Shown here piece by piece: positions 32,130 through 41,405 of a DNA stretch of 64,000 nt (the stretch's first letter is position 1; each line of letters begins with the position of its first letter). A model generated the notes under the pieces. The model ran no database searches and was not told the DNA's origin. It saw only the letters and a program-made list of their open reading frames with translations. A program made the translations under genes and the position numbers. Origin of the DNA: an uncultured Kordiimonas sp. (GTDB taxonomy: Bacteria; Pseudomonadota; Alphaproteobacteria; Sphingomonadales; Kordiimonadaceae); NCBI GenBank assembly GCA_947492375.1, contig CANLMI010000001.1, positions 1,178,001 through 1,242,000 on the forward strand. Reading direction: 5' to 3'.

Positions 32130-33560
32130 GTGAATTATTCCCAAATTATCGGCTTTTGGATAGGTGTCATTGGTCTAGCCTTTACCATTATGGCACCTGC
32201 GCCGGGTTCTATGACAGAGATTGCATGGTTAACAACAGGCGTCGCCATTTTACTTGCTTCCTGGTGGGCAACTGAAGTTTTGCCCATCCCCGTCACATCG
32301 TTATTACCTTTATTTTTGTTTCCCGCTCTTGGTCTCATGAGCATGGCCGAAACGGCTGTTCAATATTCGCGTCCGACCATATTTTTGATGTTAGGTGGCT
32401 TCATCATATCCACCGCCTTGGTTCGCTGGAACCTGCATCAAAGAATAGCGCTTCATATTCTTGCTCGCTCGGGCAGTGATCCAAAGCGGCTTATCGCAGG
32501 TTTTATGCTAGCAACTGCGGTTCTCTCTATGTGGATAAGCAACACGGCGTCAACGCTTATGATGTTACCGATTGCGCATTCGGTCGCAGACGAAATTCTT
32601 AAAAAAGAACCAGCAAACAATACGTTCCTCATTTGCCTTTTGTTGAGCATTGCATATGCCGCCAGCATAGGCGGACTTGGTACGCCGATAGGTACACCCC
32701 CAAATCTTTTTGTGGTGAGCTATATGCGAGAAAACTATGACGTGGAGATTAGTTTTCTAACCTGGATGAGTGTTGGTGTACCGGCAGTGTTCGCTCTATT
32801 GCCATTAGCATGGGTTATTTTGACAAAATTTGCCTTCCCATTTGAATTAAAAGCTGAAGGAAATGCAAACCTCTTAATCCATCAACAATTGAAAGACCTT
32901 GGGCCACTGACGACTGCAGAACGACGTGTTTCAATAATATTTGCCGCCATAGCAACCTGTTGGGTACTACGCGTTCCAATTCAGGAAAGTTTTGGTGTTC
33001 TTCTCTGGGTTAATGACGGTGCCATTGCAATTATGGGTGCTACCGCATTATTCGCTGTGCCATCTGGCAATGCCAATGAACGCCGCCCCCTTTTGGATTG
33101 GAGCTGCGCACCTGATTTGCCTTGGGGTGTTTTGCTTTTGTTTGGTGGCGGCCTTAGCCTTGCTGCAGCCGTGGAATCATCTGGCCTTGCTCTCTGGTTA
33201 GGTCAAAACCTATCGAGCTTAGATGGCCTTCACATAATATTGGTGTTGTTTTGCATGGTCACTTTGATGGTGTTTTTAACAGAAATGACAAGTAACACCG
33301 CCAGTACAGCAGCTTTATTGCCAGTCCTTGCAGCGCTTGCGGTTGGGATTGGCACAGACCCTTTACTGCTGTTTATGGCAGTTGCGTTATCTGCGAGTTG
33401 TGCCTTTATGCTTCCTGTCGCAACGCCGCCAAATGCCATTGTTTTCTCAACCGGATCGGTCAAGGTCCCTCACATGGTCAAAGCTGGCTTTAGATTGAAT
33501 CTGGTTTGTATTTTTGTTGTGACCGGGCTGGCATATTTGCTCGTGCCTTTTATGTTTTGA
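32130..33560 (+). CDS. SLC13/DASS-family anion (dicarboxylate) transporter, GTG start
   Basis: Multi-TM; SNTASTLMMLPIA and TSNTASTAALLPVLAALA (SNT-type motifs); GLGTPIGTPPN. Confidence 0.9.
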   Translation: MNYSQIIGFWIGVIGLAFTIMAPAPGSMTEIAWLTTGVAILLASWWATEVLPIPVTSLLPLFLFPALGLMSMAETAVQYSRPTIFLMLGGFIISTALVRWNLHQRIALHILARSGSDPKRLIAGFMLATAVLSMWISNTASTLMMLPIAHSVADEILKKEPANNTFLICLLLSIAYAASIGGLGTPIGTPPNLFVVSYMRENYDVEISFLTWMSVGVPAVFALLPLAWVILTKFAFPFELKAEGNANLLIHQQLKDLGPLTTAERRVSIIFAAIATCWVLRVPIQESFGVLLWVNDGAIAIMGATALFAVPSGNANERRPLLDWSCAPDLPWGVLLLFGGGLSLAAAVESSGLALWLGQNLSSLDGLHIILVLFCMVTLMVFLTEMTSNTASTAALLPVLAALAVGIGTDPLLLFMAVALSASCAFMLPVATPPNAIVFSTGSVKVPHMVKAGFRLNLVCIFVVTGLAYLLVPFMF

Positions 33561-33630
33561 CGCGCCAAAAGGCATCACAAATATCGTTTATTGGGAGCAA
33601 ACTATTCTGAGCCCCTGCGAGATTAACCTT

Positions 33631-35412
33631 CTATGGCTCTTCTCCCGAATAGACGATCTTGCCGTCCACTATTGTTTTAACAATCTTCGTCTCGGAAATA
33701 TCAATCGGATCAATTTTAGTAATATCGTTTTCCAAGATAATGATGTCGGCTTTCTTACCCACCTCTATAGAACCAACAAGGTGATCCATGAAAACCTGTT
33801 TAGCACCATTTATAGTATAGACCTTTAACATATCCATCACGGAGACAGCTTGCGAAACACCACGGACAAAAGCTGTATCACCTTGTTGGCCGGGATAAGG
33901 GGAACCCCGGGTAACCGCCGCTTCTATGCCGAAAAGTGGTCTGTCATCTGGTGTAACAGGCTGATCAGCAGAGCCGCTCATATGAACACCTTCATCAATC
34001 ATTTTCTTGAAATGATACTCTTGATCAAATCGCTGCTCACCAAGCATCTGAAGCTCCAATGCGCTAAAAACAGGCTCACCATACGACCAAATGGGCGAGA
34101 TCGCCGCATATATATCCAGTTCTCCCATTCTTTCTATATCTTCAGGTATAACGAAATTTGCATGTATCAGGGTATGGCGGGCGTCACGGCCACCGTTTTT
34201 TTTAGCTGCAAGCTCAACACTATCGATAAACAAGCGAGCAGATGCGTCACCCATTGCGTGGGTTTGCATTTGATAACCAACAGCATCCAAGGCCACGACC
34301 ATGTCTTTATATTGTTGTTCAGGCCAATTGAGTGAACCTCGATAATCAGATGCCACTTCAGCCGTCTCAGCATAAGGCTCTAATAGATAGGCGCTCTTGC
34401 CTTCAGGAACACCGTCCAAAAAGGTCTTGATACCATTAACCATTTGCCAATCAGAAACATATTTCTGCGCTTCGTTTAACTCAGCGATTGCTTCTTCGAT
34501 CGATAGACCATTAGGTGTCACTCTTGTTAGATAATTAACCCGCACCCTGGCCTTACCCGATTTAAAATATTCATCTAGCAACGGGCGAACCACAGATGTC
34601 GACAATGATAATGATGAAGCATTTTGAACTGTCGTAATTCCTTTCGCCGATGAGACGCGCTCATACTCCTTAAATGCAGTCAAATACTGTTCGGGTGTTG
34701 TATCCTGTCGCTGAAGGTCGAGATGCAACAAGACGGTGGCATCGGACAGATAGCCTGTTGGATTGCCGCCTGCATCCCTATAAATCTTGCCGCCTGGAGG
34801 GTCGTCAGTTTCTTTAGTGATATTGGACATTCTCAGCGCAACTGAATTCACGAGACGGCCATGAAAAGAAGTGTCAGAAAGTACGACCGGCCTGTCGCTG
34901 ATAATTTCATCAATAAAAGACGAATTTAGCTGACTGTCGTCGAACAAGTTGATCTGCAGGCCTTGTCCAACCAAAACAGGTTTGTTGGGGTTTGCTTTAG
35001 CATAAGTTCTTATATTTTTTCGATAAACTTCCAAGCTAGGTTCGTGCGCATCAAAAATTAGTTCGCTAGACGCCGCTAATTCCCGCTCTGGTGGATGAGA
35101 GTGACCATCAACAAACCCCGGAAGAACCATTTTCCCCGCTAGGTCAACTACTTGAGTATCGTTGTCGATATACGTCTGTACTTCATCGTCATTTCCAACA
35201 AAAACGATCCTGTCCTGCTGAATTGCAACCGCTGACATAACCGAACCTTGTTCGTTCATGGTATACACTGAGCCGTTCTTTATAACCAAGGAAGCGGCTT
35301 GCCCCGGTTCCTGCGTATTGGTATCTGGTTGATCAGAGCAAGCAGGCGTTATACACAGACCAGCACTGACAAAAAGAAAAGATACAAATTTACGCTTACT
35401 GCTCCCAAGCAT
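33631..35412 (-). CDS. YtcJ-like amidohydrolase (lipoprotein-like signal)
   Basis: LPGFVDGHSHPP; HAMGDASARLFID; SGSADQPVTPDDRPLFGIEAAVTR; N-terminal ...GLCITPACSD. Confidence 0.85.
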   Translation of the reverse strand: MLGSSKRKFVSFLFVSAGLCITPACSDQPDTNTQEPGQAASLVIKNGSVYTMNEQGSVMSAVAIQQDRIVFVGNDDEVQTYIDNDTQVVDLAGKMVLPGFVDGHSHPPERELAASSELIFDAHEPSLEVYRKNIRTYAKANPNKPVLVGQGLQINLFDDSQLNSSFIDEIISDRPVVLSDTSFHGRLVNSVALRMSNITKETDDPPGGKIYRDAGGNPTGYLSDATVLLHLDLQRQDTTPEQYLTAFKEYERVSSAKGITTVQNASSLSLSTSVVRPLLDEYFKSGKARVRVNYLTRVTPNGLSIEEAIAELNEAQKYVSDWQMVNGIKTFLDGVPEGKSAYLLEPYAETAEVASDYRGSLNWPEQQYKDMVVALDAVGYQMQTHAMGDASARLFIDSVELAAKKNGGRDARHTLIHANFVIPEDIERMGELDIYAAISPIWSYGEPVFSALELQMLGEQRFDQEYHFKKMIDEGVHMSGSADQPVTPDDRPLFGIEAAVTRGSPYPGQQGDTAFVRGVSQAVSVMDMLKVYTINGAKQVFMDHLVGSIEVGKKADIIILENDITKIDPIDISETKIVKTIVDGKIVYSGEEP

Positions 35413-35604
35413 GTACTAGCCTTTCAAATATTCAACCCGATGCATTCTAACTATAACACCTCACAACTATCCAAGCCTCGCTGTAATAACACCCTTTGCC
35501 ACACTGATGGCGGAATATATATTCGGATAATAAACCGGTAAGGCGATTATCATTTATCGAATTCACTTCTGCCGCTGCTGTAGTCATTCGAAATGGTTAT
35601 GAAC

Positions 35605-37323
35605 TCAGGGCTGTACAAAAATTGTTTCGCCGTCATTTACTGTCCGCAGGATTTCAATATCCTTGATTTTGTTAGATACAACTGTTAACGGATTTTCGCT
35701 AAGAATCACATAGTCGGCCTGCTTCCCAACTTCGAGCGACCCTTTGGCATTTTCTTCAAAATTTTGATACGCTGCCGATATGGTTATCGCTCGGAGGGCG
35801 CTTTGTGCTGTCACCCGCTCTTCCGGTCCGAGGACTTTATCGCTTCGGGTATGTCGGTTTACCGCAGCATGCATTAAAAACATCATATCAGGAGGAACAA
35901 CCGGCGCATCATTATGGATGGTATAGGTCACGCCAATATTTTCGGTCGTTGCCAATGGGCTGATCCGGTTGGCGCGTTCTTCGCCAAAAACTTCATCTCT
36001 GTGCCAATCACCCCAATAAAATGTATGCGTCACAAAATATGATGGAATGATGCCCAATTTCTTCATAGAACGGATTTGATCGTCCCGAACAGTCTGGGCA
36101 TGTATCATGACCGGTCGACGATCCGCGGGGCCAAGTTTTTCGGTCGCTTTACTAACCGCTTCGATCATCATATCTGCGCAGGCATCACCATTACAATGCA
36201 TTAGCAGTTGCAGACCTTTAGAAAATAGCGTTTCCACCGCATTGTCGAGTTCACCTTGTGTGTATTTAGGTTTGCCTCGGTAGTCGCGCCCCTGACCTAA
36301 AGGAGGATTGAGATAAGGCTCTGTCATGAAAGCTGTCTTACCTTGGGGTGAACCGTCCGCACTGATTTTTACCCCGGCAACTTTGACCTTGCTGCCATAT
36401 TCATGAGGTGCCACGTGATCGGCAGCCAATGCCTGTTCGTAGCTCGCGTAGTTTGGGTAAGAAATTACATCCATTGTAAACAGCCCCTGCTCGTCAGCTT
36501 GTCGTAGAACAGCCAACAACCCTGCACTAGTTATTCCGTCTTGCGCCGTCGTAATTCCATAGCTTGCGAAAAAGTCTGAAACTTTAGCCATCGAACTCAA
36601 AACTTCATCGGGTTCTTGCTGATACTGCCCAGTCAGCTTGCTATTTGCATTTCCATCAACAACGCCAGTAAGTGCGCCGGTCTCCTCGTCGCGCCAAATC
36701 GTTCCTCCATCAGGGTCCGGGGTAGCATTATTGTACCCTGCCCGTTCAAGTGCGAGGCTATTTCCCACAGAGAGATGACCGGATGTATGATGAAGAACAA
36801 TCGCGTGTGTTGTGGAGATTTTATCAAGGTCGTCGCGCGTTGGATGGCGCTTTTCTGCGAGTAACGAGTCGTCATACCCGAAAGCATAAACAGTCTCTCC
36901 TTCCGGAACCTCGTTCTCCGCAATAAAGTCTCTAACGGATTCTAGCAGTTCTGAGATATTCGTGATGGGGCCGATTGGTGGTGAACGCACTTCAGGAAGC
37001 CCGATGACAAACCGTGGGTACAGGCCGATATGCCCGTGAGCATCGATAAAACCGGGCACAATCGTTTCAGTCTCGTAAATCATAGTTTCTGTGTATTCGC
37101 CTTTGAGGGCGAGAACCTCTTCTCTATCTCCCACCAGAACAACCTCGCCATCTTTTATGGCGAATGCCTCCGCGTTCGGCTGTGCATCATTCATCGTGAT
37201 AACGTTTCCTATGATGATCTGATCTGCAATTACCGTTGAGGTTTGGTCCGAACTAGCTGAAAAAGGTGTATTGCATACCCCCAAGAAGAAACTTACTATG
37301 ACTAGGGTTACACGATAGAGCAT
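35605..37323 (-). CDS. YtcJ-like amidohydrolase, paralogous type to the neighbouring gene
   Basis: VPGFIDAHGHIGLYPRFV; MHCNGDACADMMIEAV; IHNDAPVVPPDMMFLMHAAVNR. Confidence 0.85.
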   Translation of the reverse strand: MLYRVTLVIVSFFLGVCNTPFSASSDQTSTVIADQIIIGNVITMNDAQPNAEAFAIKDGEVVLVGDREEVLALKGEYTETMIYETETIVPGFIDAHGHIGLYPRFVIGLPEVRSPPIGPITNISELLESVRDFIAENEVPEGETVYAFGYDDSLLAEKRHPTRDDLDKISTTHAIVLHHTSGHLSVGNSLALERAGYNNATPDPDGGTIWRDEETGALTGVVDGNANSKLTGQYQQEPDEVLSSMAKVSDFFASYGITTAQDGITSAGLLAVLRQADEQGLFTMDVISYPNYASYEQALAADHVAPHEYGSKVKVAGVKISADGSPQGKTAFMTEPYLNPPLGQGRDYRGKPKYTQGELDNAVETLFSKGLQLLMHCNGDACADMMIEAVSKATEKLGPADRRPVMIHAQTVRDDQIRSMKKLGIIPSYFVTHTFYWGDWHRDEVFGEERANRISPLATTENIGVTYTIHNDAPVVPPDMMFLMHAAVNRHTRSDKVLGPEERVTAQSALRAITISAAYQNFEENAKGSLEVGKQADYVILSENPLTVVSNKIKDIEILRTVNDGETIFVQP

Positions 37324-37504
37324 ACCGCTTCCTTTTCTTTATGCTGAGCTTCTAGTATCATCAAAATTTACAAATTTTATTCACAAATCATGGTCAGTCT
37401 AGCCGCGTTTGATCTATTGCCGTGACTAGAAATCGATTTAATCTATCAATAAGGTTACTCGCAGCGACCTGTGTTTGAAAGGCTTAAATCGCGAGCGCCA
37501 AAGC

Positions 37505-37705
37505 GTTGCAGGCAAAACTCTTGCATTCCGATACTGTTCGCCTTCTGGGCGGCGATGAACACCTTCTTCTTTATATCGACCAGCAGATGCTCAACGAATA
37601 CACAAGCCCCCAAGCCTTTAGTGTGTTGTACGAGAATAGGCCGTCCGGCTAAACGACCAAGTGCTCATCTTGCCGCCGTAGCCCACGCCAACTCAACGTC
37701 CTCAG
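37505..37705 (+). pseudogene. Truncated, frameshifted leuC 5' remnant
   Basis: Reads [48 protein letters not shown], then in another frame RPSAHLAAVAHANSTSSD; aligns to the N-terminus of LeuC at 28007 ([42 protein letters not shown]...WRPCTTLAVVDHVNSTEPE). Confidence 0.8.
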
Positions 37706-37781
37706 ACAGTTTTGGCAAAAAGATAATGCTAACAGTGCTGTTTAAACATCCTATTTTTTGAATGCCCTATTTCGCAAAAAA

Positions 37782-37927
37782 CCGCAAAGATTGGTGCTAA
37801 AACTGATATTTAGCGAGCCTTTACTCTATTAACAGGAAGGTGGATATAACAGCGCTTAAAAAGCGTTGCTATTTAAATATGTTAGAAGGAAAGTCAGGTG
37901 CTTTTTACCCGAACAGTTTGATGGTGC
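37782..37927 (+). pseudogene. Decayed 3' end of a second recombinase related to the one at 46347-47912
   Basis: PQRLVLKLIFSEPLLY*QEGGY ... (frameshift) LNMLEGKSGAFYP, versus LQRLMLKLVFREPLHYSSDGGY...FNMLEGKSGEFLPV of the intact gene; ends in the same GATGGTGC. Confidence 0.88.
37920..37927. repeat. Candidate attL core GATGGTGC
   Basis: Identical 8 bp at 47871-47878; flanks differ (cagttt/cacc versus ttgaaa/ggcc). Confidence 0.75.
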
Positions 37928-38023
37928 CACCAATCATAGTTATCTAGAACAGGTTTTAGAAGAGTTACAAGACTGGGAAGATCAGTTAAAACATGCTGAT
38001 ATTGACTATGAGGAGCTTGGCCT

Positions 38024-38467
38024 ATGACACGCTCTTCATTGCAATCACAGTTCAAGAAATCGGCTGCACCTGTTGTCGCTAAAAAACTATCACAGAAAAA
38101 TCCTCCGCCATTTTCTATTCGCTTCACTCATGCTGAGCGTGCGCAGTTAAAGCGTGATGCCGGACGCATGGCTTTAAGCAGTTACATCCGCTTAAAGCTA
38201 TTTGAGGATGCTGACGGTATTGCGGACATTAAATCCAAAGCTCGCAAGCATGTACCGACAATGGATCACGCGTTACTGGCGCAGTTGCTTGGCACCATCG
38301 GGCAATCAGAACTTGGACGCAGTATGCTGGCTTTATCACTTGCTACACAATCGGGTGCATTGCCTGTTGATGATGAAACTGTCGATAAGATTGATACTGC
38401 TTGCTCTGACGTAGCGCAGATGCGTCACATGCTGATTGTAGCGCTCGGCATCAAGGATCAAATATGA
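38024..38467 (+). CDS. MobC-like relaxosome accessory protein
   Basis: FSIRFTHAERAQLKRDAGRMALSSYIRLKLF N-terminal ribbon-helix-helix-like segment; 4-nt overlap with the downstream relaxase. Confidence 0.7.
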   Translation: MTRSSLQSQFKKSAAPVVAKKLSQKNPPPFSIRFTHAERAQLKRDAGRMALSSYIRLKLFEDADGIADIKSKARKHVPTMDHALLAQLLGTIGQSELGRSMLALSLATQSGALPVDDETVDKIDTACSDVAQMRHMLIVALGIKDQI

Positions 38468-39882
38468 TCTTGAAAGGCAATCAGCGCGGCAGTGCCAAGG
38501 ATTTAGCCTTGCACCTCATGAAAGACGAAAACGATCATGTGGAAATACACGAAATACGCGGTTTTGCCTCTGATAACCTGATGGGTGCATTTAATGAAGC
38601 TCACGCTATAAGCAGAGGTACACAATGTAAGCAGTTCTTATACTCCCTGTCCCTAAATCCTCCGCAGGATGTTGATGTACCAACACCTAATTTCATTGCC
38701 ACGATTGAAGAAGCTGAAAAGCGTTTAAACCTTACAGGTCAACCTCGCGCTATTGTCTTTCATGAAAAAGAAGGAAGACGTCACGCCCATGCTGTGTGGT
38801 CACGCATAAACATTCAGGAAATGAAAGCGATCCAGATGTCTTATGATCATACAAAGCTTATGGAATATTCGCGCGAGCTATATCTTGAGCATGGCTGGAA
38901 AATGCCGCGCGGCCTTGCCAAGCAATCTGAACGTGACCCAAGAAACTTCACGTTAGCAGACTGGCAACAAGCCAAGCGCATCAAACAACACCCGAATGAT
39001 ATAGACCGCGCTATTCAAGATGCATGGGCTATATCAGATACCAAAGCCACCTTCGCTCATGCCCTGAATGAGCGTGGTTACACATTAGCCAGAGGAGACA
39101 GGAAAGGCCGTATTGTTGCTGTTGATACCTTTGGTGAGATTTATTCAGTGCCGAAGAAAGTAGGCACCAGAATAAAGCAAGTCAGAGAGCGCGTAGGTAA
39201 TGAGCAGCATTTACCCTTAATAGATCAAGCAAAAGAGCAAATCGCACAAGATATGTTGCCCACGCTCACGCGTTTCAAGAAACAACTTAAGACCAACCAG
39301 CAACAGGAAAACACCGACCTAAAGCGTGAACGTCAAGATATGATCGAGCATCAACGCCTTGAGCGGTCAACCTTCCTTGCCACACAACAGCAAGACCGAC
39401 AGCAACAAGCTATCACAAGACAGGCACGCTTTAGAACAGGCTTAAAAGGCCTGTGGGATCGTATGCGCGGTGAACACAAGCGTATCCGAGAGCTTAATGA
39501 GCGCGAAGCAAAGCGCATGCAGGAACAGGCACAAACGAGGAAATACCAGTTTATTCAACGTCAATTATCTGAGCGCCAACGCCTGAATGCTCGACACAAA
39601 TCATTGCAGCAACACTACCGCACACAGCAGCAAGAGTTAAACCAAGATATGAGCCATTACAGGCAGCAACAGCTTGAACGACTGCGCGAAGCGCCGAAAG
39701 CGCTTGGTAAAGCGCAATCGCAAAACGTGCCTGAGCCACAAAGTCCCGTGGAACAGCAACCGTCTGCCCAAGTCACAAACCAAGCCGATCTTGATCACGA
39801 AGCCCGCAAAAAGGCGTTCATGGAAAAGCGCAATAATGCTCAACAAGAACGCACGCAGCAGCACACACAGCCCTTGGCATGA
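38464..39882 (+). CDS. HUH-type mobilization relaxase (MobA/VirD2-like)
   Basis: Conserved histidine motif VFHEKEGRRHAHAVWSRIN; Gln/Arg-rich coiled C-terminus. Confidence 0.85.
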   Translation: MILKGNQRGSAKDLALHLMKDENDHVEIHEIRGFASDNLMGAFNEAHAISRGTQCKQFLYSLSLNPPQDVDVPTPNFIATIEEAEKRLNLTGQPRAIVFHEKEGRRHAHAVWSRINIQEMKAIQMSYDHTKLMEYSRELYLEHGWKMPRGLAKQSERDPRNFTLADWQQAKRIKQHPNDIDRAIQDAWAISDTKATFAHALNERGYTLARGDRKGRIVAVDTFGEIYSVPKKVGTRIKQVRERVGNEQHLPLIDQAKEQIAQDMLPTLTRFKKQLKTNQQQENTDLKRERQDMIEHQRLERSTFLATQQQDRQQQAITRQARFRTGLKGLWDRMRGEHKRIRELNEREAKRMQEQAQTRKYQFIQRQLSERQRLNARHKSLQQHYRTQQQELNQDMSHYRQQQLERLREAPKALGKAQSQNVPEPQSPVEQQPSAQVTNQADLDHEARKKAFMEKRNNAQQERTQQHTQPLA

Positions 39883-39923
39883 GCGATAAATCTTTTTAGA
39901 AACTAACAACCAAAGACTTAGGA

Positions 39924-41324
39924 TTAAAACTGATTGCGAGGTGGTGAAATTGAAAAATCTGAGTCCACGCTATCAGAAACGCCCACGTTAAGGTCATATA
40001 TAAGCCCACTGTTTAGATCGCCATCTTGACCCAGAACGAAAAACGCATTCGGTTTATCTAATTGTTCAGGGTGGTACAAGCTAGCAATGTCGCGCTGTCT
40101 TGCCTCATCATTCAAATACAAGTTAATCGTTTGAACAGCATTGCCCTTAAGCCTGAGCTGATCGTTAAGATCATTGCCATTATTGTGCCGCCCATGAGCT
40201 GCGCCATAGAACAGTAACCCTTTGCCACCATCGGTTTGAAGAACGTTATGAATATAAGTGGCTAGTTCATGGTCAAATTGAGTTCTTAAATCAGTTAGCT
40301 TTTTTTCAAAAATAAAACTTTCCAGCGCTTTCTCTTTAAAATCACTGTAGCCTCTCAGCAGCATGTTCACTCTATTTTCAACAAACTCCCTGATAGGCTC
40401 ACCAGCATCTGCAACGTAAGCTTCAACAACGGCTTCACCCGCTTTCTGCCGATAAGGCTCAGGTAAATCAGGATTGGCAACATCTTGCAAATGTTCCTGT
40501 ATAGTCGAGTTCGATACAGTCATATCCCAAGGGTCAGCAAAGTGGACTCTAATACCTACTTTGCTAGCATTAAGTATAATCGAGGCTGTCTCATCCAACT
40601 CGTTTTCAGTATCATTCCGAAAGCCATTAACAACGCGCTCGTCGTTCATTTTTTTTACAAACTCAAATTTAGTTAATCTACCACTTACCAAGTCATCTGC
40701 AATGCTTTGATGCCGTATACTTCGTTCCAAAAAAATATGTCGGACTCCTTGATTGACGAGAGCTTCCAGATTTTTGATTTCGCTTAACCATTGCTGGGAA
40801 TAACGGTTTTCCGAATGTTCCGTATCTCCTATATGTATCAAGTCACTAGTCTTAAAAACAGTGTCCAGGTGACTCGTTAGAGTCACTTTTTCTCCCTTTT
40901 GCTGGTAATACAAGTTACTATCTTCTGCGGATTCCATCGCCATAACACGATGACTTAGCTCTCTAAGCATTTCCTGTGCAGTTAAAGCCATTTGATATCG
41001 TGCTTCGCTTTCCCCGGAACGAATACCTGATGGATCAATCGCAGAGCTGACTAGAATCGAATTTAATTTTGCAGCAGCTTTTTGTCTATCACGCAAACTT
41101 AAGTCTACTTCTGTAATATCGCTAACAAGTTTACGGATATCATTTTCTAACAAGTCGTCTCCAACATACTCCAGAACAGCACCAACAAACCCGTTAATTG
41201 ATTGGGTATGCTGAGGCGATCCACTAGCATTACGGTAGATTTGTTGGATGTATTGCTTAGGCGTTAGTTCCGAGAAAACCAGTCCTGCTTTTGCCGAAAG
41301 AGTAATTTCGTCAGTATCATACAT
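39924..41324 (-). CDS. Hypothetical protein with possible TIKI/ChaN/EreA-like fold
   Basis: IHIGDTEHSENRY, HIFLERSIRHQS, VHFADPWD, GGKGLLFYGAAHGRHNNGNDL resemble the H/E/D-H motif spacing of that superfamily. Confidence 0.5.
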   Translation of the reverse strand: MYDTDEITLSAKAGLVFSELTPKQYIQQIYRNASGSPQHTQSINGFVGAVLEYVGDDLLENDIRKLVSDITEVDLSLRDRQKAAAKLNSILVSSAIDPSGIRSGESEARYQMALTAQEMLRELSHRVMAMESAEDSNLYYQQKGEKVTLTSHLDTVFKTSDLIHIGDTEHSENRYSQQWLSEIKNLEALVNQGVRHIFLERSIRHQSIADDLVSGRLTKFEFVKKMNDERVVNGFRNDTENELDETASIILNASKVGIRVHFADPWDMTVSNSTIQEHLQDVANPDLPEPYRQKAGEAVVEAYVADAGEPIREFVENRVNMLLRGYSDFKEKALESFIFEKKLTDLRTQFDHELATYIHNVLQTDGGKGLLFYGAAHGRHNNGNDLNDQLRLKGNAVQTINLYLNDEARQRDIASLYHPEQLDKPNAFFVLGQDGDLNSGLIYDLNVGVSDSVDSDFSISPPRNQF

Positions 41325-41405
41325 TTTACCTCTCTTAGGAGTATAATACAGTTATGTAGTTAATTTTTTGATAACTAACAGCGCATTAGACTTTCTAGAT
41401 ATCGA

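Noticed and set aside
37471-37761. 96-aa plus-strand ORF
   Set aside because: Overlaps the leuC remnant; only part of the frame matches LeuC after a frameshift, so it is treated as pseudogene sequence.
37894-38127. 77-aa minus-strand ORF at the left island end
   Set aside because: Opposite the recombinase tail and mobC; no independent support.
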